Positions 35,253 to 43,640 of a stretch of DNA of 64,000 nt are shown one piece after another. Source of the stretch: Parahaliea mediterranea. GTDB lineage: Bacteria > Pseudomonadota > Gammaproteobacteria > Pseudomonadales > Halieaceae. The notes under the pieces were generated by a model. It did no database searches and had not been told where the DNA came from. It worked only from the letters and a program-made list of their open reading frames with translations. The stretch is from the NCBI RefSeq assembly GCF_017255185.1, contig NZ_JAFKCZ010000001.1:372001-436000 (forward strand). The letters run 5' to 3'. The position numbers were made by a program, and so were the translations under genes. How positions within the stretch are numbered: position 1 is the first letter of the stretch; every line of letters starts with the position of its first letter.

Positions 35253-36895
35253 TGACTAAAATGACTGGCGCCCAAGCCATCGTGAAATCCCTGCGCGTCA
35301 ATGGCGTGGATACCGTATTCGCACTTCCCGGCGGGCAGTTGGATTTCCTGTTCGACGCCATGTACCAGGAGGGGGACAACATCCGTCTGATTCACACCCG
35401 CCACGAGCAGGGCGTGGCCTACATGGCTTACGGGTATGCGAAATCCACTGGCAAGGTCGGCGCCTATGCCGTGGTTCCCGGTCCGGGACTGTTGAATTCG
35501 GCCGGCGCCCTGTGTACCGCCTGGGCCAACTACGCGCCGGTACTGTGTATATCCGGCCAGATTCCCTCGACCGGTATCGGCAAGGGTTATGGCGATCTGC
35601 ACGAAATCGACGACCAGCTGGGCATGATCAGCCACATCACCAAGTGGGCCGCCCGTATTGACCATCCCACCCTGGCGCCTGAATACGTCGGCGAGGCTTT
35701 CCGGCAGATGAGCACCGGCAGCCCGCGCCCGGTGGAGATCGAGATGGCCATGGATATCATGGCGCTGGAGGCGGAGGTGGAACTGCTGCCGGCGCAGGCG
35801 GCTCCAGTACTGCCGCCACTCGACGAGGAACAGGTACAAGCCGCGGTCGAGCTGCTGCGCGGTGCGAAAAAGCCCCTGATTTATATCGGCTCGGGTGCCC
35901 TGGAAGCCGGGGACGAGATTCTTCGCCTGGCGGAGCGCTTGCAGGCGCCCGTGGTGGCGTTTCGCAGCGCCAAGGGGGTGGTGTCGTCGGAGCATTACCT
36001 GAGCGCCAATTTCCCCATGGGGCACCGTTTGTGGGGTGAGGCGGACGTGGTGCTGGCGATCGGCACCCGCCTGCACTGGCCGCTGGTCATGTGGGGCAAG
36101 GACGAGGACATGAGCCTGATCCGGGTGGACATCGACCCGGCGCAGGTGACGCGTATCTGCGAGCCGGAGCTGGGCGTGGTCGGGGACGCGGCGCGGTTCG
36201 CCGGGGCCCTGGCGCAACGACTGGAACACGAGGGACACCAGGCCGCGTCCCGCGAGCAGGAATTGAGTGCCCTGAAGGCCAGGGTCGATGCCGAGATTCG
36301 CGACAAGGTGGGGCCGCAGATGGCTTACCTGGACGTGATCCGCGAAGAGCTGCCCCGGGACGGTATTTTCGTGGACGAAGTGACCCAGGTGGGTTTTGTG
36401 TCCTGGTACGGCTTCCCGGTCTACCAGCCGCGGCAACACATCAGCGCCGGCTACCAGGGGACACTGGGCTACGGCTATGCCACCGCGCTTGGCGTCATGG
36501 CGGGCAACATGGACAAGCGCGTGATCCAGGTGAGTGGCGACGGCGGCTTTATGTTCAACGTGCAGGAGCTGTCGACCGCGGTGCAGTACCAGTTGCCCCT
36601 GGTCACGGTTATCTTCAACGACGGCCGCTTCACCAATGTCCAGCGCCAGCAGAAAGAGTGGTTCGACGGCCGCGTCATCTGCTCGGACCTGCACAACCCG
36701 GATTTCGTGCAACTGGCGGAGAGCTTCGGCGCCGCCGGTTATCGCGCCAACGACCCGGAGAGCCTGCGCGCGGCCATTCGCCAGGCCTTTGAACAGAACG
36801 GCCCGGCAATCATCGAGGTGCAAATCGAGGAGTTCTTCCCCGCGCCCTGGCCCTTCCTGATGATGCCCCAGAACCGCAAGGCGGTGTGTAAGTAA
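35252..36895 (+). CDS. Thiamine-diphosphate-dependent enzyme (acetolactate synthase/2-oxoacid decarboxylase family)
   Basis: 547 residues in the three-domain ThDP layout. The N-terminal domain has the catalytic Glu52 in HTRHEQGVAYMA; the central domain spans about 195-330; the C-terminal domain has VSGDGGFMFNVQ and then FNDGRF, the Mg-ThDP GDG...N motif. It may decarboxylate or ligate a 2-oxo acid. An aminotransferase follows and an aldehyde dehydrogenase comes next, so the order amine to 2-oxo acid to aldehyde to acid is possible (inference). The ATG overlaps the previous stop by one base. Confidence 0.87.
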   Translation: MTKMTGAQAIVKSLRVNGVDTVFALPGGQLDFLFDAMYQEGDNIRLIHTRHEQGVAYMAYGYAKSTGKVGAYAVVPGPGLLNSAGALCTAWANYAPVLCISGQIPSTGIGKGYGDLHEIDDQLGMISHITKWAARIDHPTLAPEYVGEAFRQMSTGSPRPVEIEMAMDIMALEAEVELLPAQAAPVLPPLDEEQVQAAVELLRGAKKPLIYIGSGALEAGDEILRLAERLQAPVVAFRSAKGVVSSEHYLSANFPMGHRLWGEADVVLAIGTRLHWPLVMWGKDEDMSLIRVDIDPAQVTRICEPELGVVGDAARFAGALAQRLEHEGHQAASREQELSALKARVDAEIRDKVGPQMAYLDVIREELPRDGIFVDEVTQVGFVSWYGFPVYQPRQHISAGYQGTLGYGYATALGVMAGNMDKRVIQVSGDGGFMFNVQELSTAVQYQLPLVTVIFNDGRFTNVQRQQKEWFDGRVICSDLHNPDFVQLAESFGAAGYRANDPESLRAAIRQAFEQNGPAIIEVQIEEFFPAPWPFLMMPQNRKAVCK

Positions 36896-36915
36896 CCTAT
36901 TCGGGATCCAGAGAC

Positions 36916-38007
36916 ATGACACAACTGAAAGCCGTTCCCGCGCTGGACAAGCTGGCGCCCTACGTGCAGGGCCAGAGCCGCATTGACGGGGTGGAAAAGC
37001 CGATCAAACTGTCGTCCAACGAGTCGTCCCACGGGCCTTCACCGGCGGCGCTTGCGGCCTTTGAGGCGGCGGCGCCGGCGCTTCACCGTTACCCGGACGG
37101 TTCGCAACAGGCCCTGCGCGAGGCCATCGCTCGCGTGCACGGCCTGGACGCGGGCCGTATCATCTGCGGCAACGGCTCCGATGAGTTGATCTCGCTGATG
37201 GTGCGGGCCTATGTCTCGGCCGGCGACGATGTGTTGCTGAGCGAGAACGGCTTTATCATGAGCAATATCCACTGTACCGCCCAGGGCGCCAATCTGCTCA
37301 TTGCCCCCGAGCGGGATTATCGCGTGGATGTGGATGCCTTGCTGGCGCGGGTGACCGAGCGTACCCGCTTCTGCACCATCGCCAACCCCAACAACCCCAC
37401 CGGCACCTATATCAGCGGCGCGGAGCTGCGCCGCCTGCACGCGGGGCTGCCCGGGGATTGCCTGCTGCTGATCGACGACGCCTACGCCGAGTACGTGACG
37501 GCACAGGACTACGAGGACGGTTCAGCGCTGGTCGACGCCTTCGACAATGTAGTCATGACCCGGACCTTCTCCAAGGTCTACGGGCTGCCCTCGCTGCGCA
37601 TCGGCTGGGCTTATTGCCCGCCGGGGGTGACCGACTATGTGCAGCGCATCCGCACGCCCTTCAACACCAATGGCCCGGCCCTGCAGGCGGCCGCCGCCGC
37701 GGTGCAGGACACGGATTTCACACGGCGGGTCAGGGACTATAACGCCAGCGAATACGCGCGAATCCGCGACGCCCTGGTCAGCCTGGGCATTGAGGTCGTT
37801 CCCAGCCAGACCAATTTCTACCTGCTGCATTTTGAAGCCGGTTCGGGCAAAAGCGGCAGCGCCGCGGCGGCGGCCCTGCAGGCCCGCGGCATCATTCCGC
37901 GGCCGGCGGGGGGGGGCGACCAGTACCTGCGCATCACTATCGGCTTGCGCGAGGAAAATGACGCGGTGCTGGCGGTATTGCGCGACTATATGGCGGCGCC
38001 GGCATGA
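36916..38007 (+). CDS. PLP-dependent aminotransferase, class I/II (HisC-like)
   Basis: 363 residues. The fold-type I markers are present: [10 protein letters not shown] near the N-terminus, NPNNPTGTY near 155, DDAYAEY near 185 and the Schiff-base lysine in [16 protein letters not shown] near residue 220. It resembles histidinol-phosphate aminotransferase, but the genomic setting has no histidine genes, so a catabolic amino donor or acceptor role is more likely. It lies 20 bp after the ThDP enzyme and overlaps the aldehyde dehydrogenase by four bases (ATGA). Confidence 0.87.
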   Translation: MTQLKAVPALDKLAPYVQGQSRIDGVEKPIKLSSNESSHGPSPAALAAFEAAAPALHRYPDGSQQALREAIARVHGLDAGRIICGNGSDELISLMVRAYVSAGDDVLLSENGFIMSNIHCTAQGANLLIAPERDYRVDVDALLARVTERTRFCTIANPNNPTGTYISGAELRRLHAGLPGDCLLLIDDAYAEYVTAQDYEDGSALVDAFDNVVMTRTFSKVYGLPSLRIGWAYCPPGVTDYVQRIRTPFNTNGPALQAAAAAVQDTDFTRRVRDYNASEYARIRDALVSLGIEVVPSQTNFYLLHFEAGSGKSGSAAAAALQARGIIPRPAGGGDQYLRITIGLREENDAVLAVLRDYMAAPA

Positions 38008-39488
38008 GCCGGGCGGATTCGCCGCGGGTCCGTGAGACCCTGCAACGGAACCAGCCTTTGTTGATTGACGGGCAGTGGCGGGGCGAGGGCGGTGAGGGTA
38101 CGAGCGCCGTCCACGACCCTTCCACCGGCGAGGCGATTTCCACGGCGGCGGTTGCCGGGCGCGAGGATGTCGACGGCGCGGTGGCGGCGGCGCGCAAGGC
38201 ATTTGACGCCGGGCAGTGGCGGGACCTGCCGCCCGCCGAGCGCGCGCGCATCCTGTGGCGGGTGGCGGACCTGCTGGAGGCCGATGCGGCCTATATCGCC
38301 GAGCTGGAAATGCTCGACGCGGGTAAATTCTACGCCGGCGCCAGGCAGGGTGAGGTGCCCTTCGCGGCGGAGTGCTTCCGCTACTTTGCCGGCTGGTGCA
38401 GCAAGCTGGAGGGCGATTCGAAGCAGCTCTCGGGTTTCCCGCCATCGCAGTTTCACGCTTACACCCGCCGCGAACCCATCGGCGTCGCCGCATTGATTGT
38501 GCCCTGGAATGGCCCCCTGGTGCAGGCGGCCTGGAAAGTCGCGCCAGCCCTGGCTGCTGGCTGCAGCTGTATTCTCAAGCCGGCGCAGGAAACGCCGCTG
38601 TCGTCGGTTCGCCTGGCCGAGTTACTGCTTGAAGCCGGGGTGCCCGGCGGCGTGTTCAACCTGCTCCTGGGCGGTAGTGAAGTCGGGTCAAACCTGGTGG
38701 CGCACCCCGGTGTGGATAAGGTGTCCTTCACCGGCTCAACCGAGGTGGGGCGCAAAATCATCCAATCGGTGGGCGCGGACCTGAAAAAGGTATCCCTGGA
38801 ATTGGGCGGCAAGTCCCCGGTACTGATTTATGACGACGCCGACCTGGATGCGGCCATTCCCGCCGCCGTCGACGCCATTTTCGGCAATGCGGGGCAGGTC
38901 TGTGTGGCCGGCTCCCGTCTCTACGCGCAGCGCGCGGTCTATGCCGAGGTTGTTGAGCGGGTGGGCCGCATTGCGCGGGACATGCGCGCCGGCAGTGCCC
39001 ATGACGACGGCAATCACATGGGACCACTGATCTCCGCCGCCCACCTGGAACGTGTGACGGGGTATGTCGAGCAGGGTATCGCCGATGGCGCGCGCCTGGT
39101 GGCCGGAGGTGTGCCCTCGCCACAGGGGGGCGGCTATTTTATGGCGCCGACGGTGTTTGCCGACGTCAGCCAGGATATGCCGATCGCACGGGAGGAAATC
39201 TTCGGGCCGGTGTTGTCGATACTTCCCTTCGACAGTGACGACGAAGTGCTGCACCTGGCCAATGACAGCCCCTACGGGCTCGCGGCAAGTATCTGGACCC
39301 GCGATGTGGGACGCGCCCACCGGGTCGCCGCGGCGATCCGCGCGGGCCTGGTTTGGGTGAACTGCCACGGCATCCCGGACATGGCGATTCCCTTTGGCGG
39401 TTACAAGCAGTCGGGCTGGGGCAGGGAAAACGGCTTCGAAGCGCTGCTGCAGTACACCGAGCTCAAGTCGGTGGTGGTCAAGCTCTGA
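38004..39488 (+). CDS. NAD(P)-dependent aldehyde dehydrogenase
   Basis: 494 residues. The family signatures are clear: the catalytic Glu in LELGGKSP near 264, the catalytic Cys in [12 protein letters not shown] near 298, the cofactor segment [10 protein letters not shown], and EEIFGPVLS near 395. It oxidises an aldehyde to a carboxylate. Resemblance to betaine/gamma-aminobutyraldehyde dehydrogenases is general and does not fix the substrate. Four-base overlap with the aminotransferase gene and a one-base gap to the kinase gene show strong operon coupling. Confidence 0.9.
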   Translation: MSRADSPRVRETLQRNQPLLIDGQWRGEGGEGTSAVHDPSTGEAISTAAVAGREDVDGAVAAARKAFDAGQWRDLPPAERARILWRVADLLEADAAYIAELEMLDAGKFYAGARQGEVPFAAECFRYFAGWCSKLEGDSKQLSGFPPSQFHAYTRREPIGVAALIVPWNGPLVQAAWKVAPALAAGCSCILKPAQETPLSSVRLAELLLEAGVPGGVFNLLLGGSEVGSNLVAHPGVDKVSFTGSTEVGRKIIQSVGADLKKVSLELGGKSPVLIYDDADLDAAIPAAVDAIFGNAGQVCVAGSRLYAQRAVYAEVVERVGRIARDMRAGSAHDDGNHMGPLISAAHLERVTGYVEQGIADGARLVAGGVPSPQGGGYFMAPTVFADVSQDMPIAREEIFGPVLSILPFDSDDEVLHLANDSPYGLAASIWTRDVGRAHRVAAAIRAGLVWVNCHGIPDMAIPFGGYKQSGWGRENGFEALLQYTELKSVVVKL

Positions 39489-39489
39489 T

Positions 39490-40401
39490 ATGGCGCTGTC
39501 GACCGCCAGGGATCGCGCGGCGCGCGTGTGTTGCATCGGCGAGGTCATGCTGGAATTCGCTCCCTGTGGTGGAGCGCGGGACTACCGTCTGGCCTACGGC
39601 GGCGACACCTACAACACCGCTGTCTACCTGGCCAGGAAGGGGGTGGCTGTCGAGTATCTCACCGCCCTGGGCGATGACGCCTTTTCCGATGAAATACTGG
39701 CGGAGCTGCGCCGCGAGGGGGTGCGCTGCGACAACGTGCACCGCAGCGTCGGGCAGCAACCGGGCCTCTATGTGATCAGCAACGACGCTGATGGCGAGCG
39801 CGCGTTTCACTACTGGCGCGACAGCAGCCCGGTGCGCGCGCTGTTCGATGGGCCGATGGCTCCGCCCCGGTGTGAAGTGGTGTATTTCTCCGGGATTACC
39901 CTGGCGGTGATCCGGCGCGGCCTGGATCACTTTCTGGCGATGCTGGACACCCTGCGCGGGCGCGGCGCGGCCATTGTCATGGACTGCAATTACCGTGCAC
40001 GCCAGTGGGCCTCCAATGCCGAGGCCCGGGAGATTTACCGGCAGGTGCTGCCGCGCTGTGACCTGCTCTTTAGCGGCGTCGACGACGAGTGCGCGCTGTG
40101 GGGGGACGGAGAGGTCGAGGCCAGTCATGCCCGCTACCGCGCCGCCGGCATCAGCGAAGTGCTGGTCCGCGACAGCGCGCTGGTTACGCACCTTTTTACC
40201 GGCGGTGATTACCTCAGTGTACGGGCGGAGCGCACGTCGCCGGTGGATACCACCGGGGCGGGGGACGCCTTTAATGCGGCCTGTCTCGCCGGCAGGTTGC
40301 AGGGACTGGATTGGCGGGCGGCGATTGTGGCTGCCCAACACCTGGCGGCGCGGGTGGTACAGGCGCGGGGCGCCGTTATCGCTCCGTCGGCAATGGATTA
40401 A
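39490..40401 (+). CDS. PfkB-family sugar kinase, 2-keto-3-deoxygluconate kinase-like
   Basis: 303 residues. The N-terminal GEVMLEFAP and LAYGGDTYNTAVYLAR segments are typical of KdgK; the C-terminal signature DTTGAGDAFNAACLAG carries the catalytic base Asp. It probably phosphorylates 2-keto-3-deoxygluconate at O6, the product of the mannonate dehydratase encoded next. The KDPG aldolase needed downstream is not in the window. Start at 39490, one base after the aldehyde dehydrogenase stop. Confidence 0.85.
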   Translation: MALSTARDRAARVCCIGEVMLEFAPCGGARDYRLAYGGDTYNTAVYLARKGVAVEYLTALGDDAFSDEILAELRREGVRCDNVHRSVGQQPGLYVISNDADGERAFHYWRDSSPVRALFDGPMAPPRCEVVYFSGITLAVIRRGLDHFLAMLDTLRGRGAAIVMDCNYRARQWASNAEAREIYRQVLPRCDLLFSGVDDECALWGDGEVEASHARYRAAGISEVLVRDSALVTHLFTGGDYLSVRAERTSPVDTTGAGDAFNAACLAGRLQGLDWRAAIVAAQHLAARVVQARGAVIAPSAMD

Positions 40402-40416
40402 AGGAGAATACGCAAC

Positions 40417-41610
40417 ATGTTGGAAACCTGGCGTTGGTTTGGTCCAAGCGACACGGTCACCCTCAAGCATATACGCCAGTCGGGCGCGCGGGGCGTGGTG
40501 ACCTCGTTGCACGACGTGGCCACCGGGGATGTCTGGACACTGGAGGCGATCGAGGCTCGCAAGGCGCTGATCGAAGCCGCGGGGCTGCGTTGGGAGGTGG
40601 TGGAAAGCCTGCCGCTGCACAACGATATCAAGACACGGTCGGGTGACTACGCGCGCTACATCGATAATTACCGCACCAGCTTGCGTCACCTCGCCGAGGC
40701 GGGGATCGAAGTGGTGTGCTACAACTTCATGCCGGTGGTGGACTGGACCCGCACCAGCCTGATGCACCCCGGGCCGGACGAATCCAAGACCCTGCGCTTC
40801 GAGATGACCGATTTCGCCGCCTACGACGTTTACATGCTCGAGCGGGAAAATGCCGAGCGCGACTATCCCGCGGCCCTGCTGGCCCGCGCCCGGGAGCGTT
40901 TTGCGGGGATGTCCGCGCCGGAGCGCGAACTGCTGGAAAAGAACATCATCGCCGGCCTGCCGGGCGGCGAGGGTTCCTATGGTCGCGATGGCATTCGCGA
41001 GGCGATCGCGCAGTTTATCCGCCTGGGTGAGACCGGCCTGAAACAGAACCTGCAGGCCTTCCTGAACGATGTGCTCCCGGTGGCCGAAGCCGGCGGCATC
41101 CGCCTGTGCGTCCACCCCGACGACCCGCCCTTCACGCTCTTCGGCCTGCCCCGGGCGATGTCCACGGCGGACGATGCGCGCGCCCTGTTCGAGGCGGTGC
41201 CCAGCCCGAGCAACGGCCTCACCCTCTGCGCGGGCTCGTTCGGTTCGCGGCCCGACAATAACCTGGCGGACATGGCGCGGGAGTTCGGCGAGCGTATTTT
41301 CTTTGTGCATCTGCGCAACGTGCAGCGTGACGCCGACGGCTCATTCTGCGAATCCGGGCATATCACCGGCGACAACGACATGGTCGCGTTGATCGAGGCG
41401 CTGCTGGACGAGGAGGCGCGCCGCGACCGGGCCGGCCGCAGGGACCGGATTCCCATGCGTCCCGATCACGGGCAATTGCTGGAAGATGAATCGAACAGGC
41501 CGGGCATCAACCCCGGCTACTCCTACGCCGGGCGTCTCAAGGGACTGGCGGAGCTGCGCGGGGTCATCCACGCGCTGGAGTCGCTGCGCCAGGCCGGCAG
41601 GTTGAGCTAG
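40417..41610 (+). CDS. uxuA: Mannonate dehydratase
   Basis: 397 residues, the usual length for UxuA. It begins LETWRWFGPSDTVTL, with the family features VVCYNFMPVVDWTRT near residue 105, RLCVHPDDPP near 230, CAGSFGSRPDNN near 270 and IPMRPDHG near 345 (metal ligands). It dehydrates D-mannonate to 2-keto-3-deoxygluconate in hexuronate catabolism. AAAGGAG lies just before the ATG. The next gene starts directly after its stop. The usual partners UxaC and UxuB are absent here. Confidence 0.93.
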   Translation: MLETWRWFGPSDTVTLKHIRQSGARGVVTSLHDVATGDVWTLEAIEARKALIEAAGLRWEVVESLPLHNDIKTRSGDYARYIDNYRTSLRHLAEAGIEVVCYNFMPVVDWTRTSLMHPGPDESKTLRFEMTDFAAYDVYMLERENAERDYPAALLARARERFAGMSAPERELLEKNIIAGLPGGEGSYGRDGIREAIAQFIRLGETGLKQNLQAFLNDVLPVAEAGGIRLCVHPDDPPFTLFGLPRAMSTADDARALFEAVPSPSNGLTLCAGSFGSRPDNNLADMAREFGERIFFVHLRNVQRDADGSFCESGHITGDNDMVALIEALLDEEARRDRAGRRDRIPMRPDHGQLLEDESNRPGINPGYSYAGRLKGLAELRGVIHALESLRQAGRLS

Positions 41611-42995
41611 GTGCCGTTGCTTCAGGCTGCGCGGTGTGTGATGGGGCCTCTGCTTTTGCTGGCCCTGGTCACGTTGCCCCCGAAGGGATGGTCTTCCGCG
41701 GAGGTGACCGAGCCGCCTGAGCGCCCCAATATTCTCGTCATACTTACCGACGACATGGGCTACGGCGACCTCGGTGTTTATGGGGCAATCCGTATCCGTA
41801 CGCCGAATATCGACAGCCTCGCCCGTCGGGGCATGCGCTTTACCCAGGGCTATGCCAGCGCCAACGTCTGCTCGCCGTCCCGGGCCGGGCTGATGACGGG
41901 GCGGTATGCCATTCGGTCGGGGCTGGCCTGGAAAGTGCTTGAATCCGACTCGGTGCACGGCATGCCCGCCAGCGAGGAAACGCTGGCGGAACTGGCCGGG
42001 CGCGCGGGTTACAGCACGATGCTCGTGGGCAAATGGCATCTCGGCCACGAGGCGGAACACTGGCCATTACGGCACGGTTTCCAGTCGTTCTACGGTGTGC
42101 CCTTCAGTAACGACATGTCGAATTTCGCGCTCTACGAAGGCGAGCAACGGCTGGAGTATCCAGTGCGCCAGGAGACTTTAACCGCGCGTTATACACAACG
42201 GGCGGTGCAGTTCATCCGGCGCCGCCAGGGCCAGCCGTTCCTGCTGGTGGTTTCCCATACTTTCCCGCATATCCCGCTGTATGCGTCCGATACTTTTCAG
42301 GGCTCTTCGGACGCGGGAACCTACGGTGACACGGTACAGGAAATCGACTGGAGCACGGGTGAACTCCTGAAGGCCTTGCGTGAGACCGGGGCGCTCGACA
42401 ATACCCTGGTGATCTTTACCTCGGATAACGGTCCGTTCTTCGAGGGAGCGACGGCACAGTTACGCGACCGCAAGGGCAGTACCTGGGAAGGGGGTATCGC
42501 GTCCCGTTTATTGCGTTTTGGCCGCGCTATATTCGTCAGGGACTCGTCTCCAATAGTATGGTTTCAAACCTGGATGTGTTGCCCACTGTTGCCGCGTTGC
42601 TGGGGGTCAAGCCTGCGGCGGCGTTAATCGACGGGCGTTCCCTGCTTCCGGTGTTCCGTGATCCGGGTGAGCAAATCCACGACTATCTGTATTATTTCGA
42701 CAATGAACGCGTCGTCGGTGTGCGCTCACCTCGCTGGAAACTGGTCAGCCACGGCTATTATCGCCGGCACCTCGGGGCTTTTGAGGCCTTTGACCAGTTG
42801 CCGGGTTTCCAGGGGTCCTACGACCTGCTGTTTGATATGCAGGGCGAGGGCGCCGAGGATTATAGTTACGCTGACCGCTACCCGGCGGTGGTGAGCCGAT
42901 TGAAAAACGCCCTATGGGCGTTTCGCCGTGAAGTTGAGCCCCTCCAAACCCAGCCGCCGGGCCGGGAGTTTCCTGACCGACAAAACCTGCAGTAA
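41611..42995 (+). pseudogene. Type I sulfatase, interrupted by a -1 frameshift near 42498
   Basis: The N-terminal part (from 41611) has a signal-like stretch, the metal motif ILVILTDDMGYGDLG, and the formylglycine motif VCSPSRAGLMTGR with Cys87. The frame then loses sense after STWEGGI. In the +1 frame the expected continuation RVPFIAFWPRY appears immediately and runs through NLDVLPTVAALLG to a stop at 42995. Adding one C after ATC (about 42498) restores a full 462-residue sulfatase. No other lesion is visible, so this is a very recent mutation, a sequencing error or a phase switch. It would remove sulfate esters from an imported sugar. Periplasmic location is likely. Confidence 0.85.
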
Positions 42996-43015
42996 GCCGG
43001 TTTCTGTATTCTCGC

Positions 43016-43492
43016 TCAGTCGCCCTCGCGCATCGCGTAGTCCAGGGGCAGCGCGGTATCGCGCTTCAATTCCCGCAAGGCGATGTTCGAGCGGACCTGG
43101 CTGATTTGCGGCAGCGAAAACAGGAATTCCTCCAGGAAGGCGTCGAAGGAGGCGATGTCCGCGGTGACCACCTGCAGAATAAAATCGGCATCCCCGGTGG
43201 TCGCGAAGCACTCCAGTACCTCGGGGCGTTCCAGCACGGCTTCCTCGAAGGGAATCTTCGATTCCTGCACGTGGCGTGCCAGGGTCACGTGCACAAAGGC
43301 GCAGAGATTGAGCCCCAGCCGGCGCCGGTTCAGCAGCGCCGCATAGCGATCGACGACCCCGGCCTCTTCCAGGCCCCTGACCCGGCGCCAGCAGGCCGCC
43401 GGTGAAATGCCGAGTTCCTCGGCGAGGGCCTGGTTGCTGATGCGGCCGTCGCGCTGCAGGCGCTCGAGTATGCGAATGTCGGTTCGGTCCAT
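43016..43492 (-). CDS. Lrp/AsnC-family transcriptional regulator
   Basis: 158 residues. The N-terminal helix-turn-helix (DRTDIRILERLQRDGRISNQ; then LGISPAACWRRVRGLEEAGV) is followed by an RAM/AsnC ligand-binding domain (about 65-150) with LECFATTGDADFILQV. It should sense an amino acid and control the divergent indolepyruvate oxidoreductase gene, as in other bacterial aromatic amino-acid loci. The intergenic region holds a perfect inverted repeat that could be its site. The coding region is convergent with the damaged sulfatase gene, 20 bp apart. Confidence 0.9.
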   Translation of the reverse strand: MDRTDIRILERLQRDGRISNQALAEELGISPAACWRRVRGLEEAGVVDRYAALLNRRRLGLNLCAFVHVTLARHVQESKIPFEEAVLERPEVLECFATTGDADFILQVVTADIASFDAFLEEFLFSLPQISQVRSNIALRELKRDTALPLDYAMREGD

Positions 43493-43543
43493 GCCAAATC
43501 GTGATAATGAATATTTCTAAAATTACGCATAAATCTAAAGATC

Positions 43544-43580
43544 CTTTCTATTTTTGTCAATCGACACGCAAAATAGAAAG
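43544..43580. promoter_or_regulatory. 11-bp inverted repeat, candidate Lrp-type operator
   Basis: CTTTCTATTTT (43544-43554) and AAAATAGAAAG (43570-43580) are perfect reverse complements separated by 15 bp in the 148-bp divergent region. Lrp-family proteins bind AT-rich dyads on two helical faces, which this spacing would allow. Confidence 0.55.
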
Positions 43581-43640
43581 CACATTCCCCGAATTCCCGC
43601 GTAAAGTCGGCAGAAAATTTCATAACGTAATGGTGATGCT

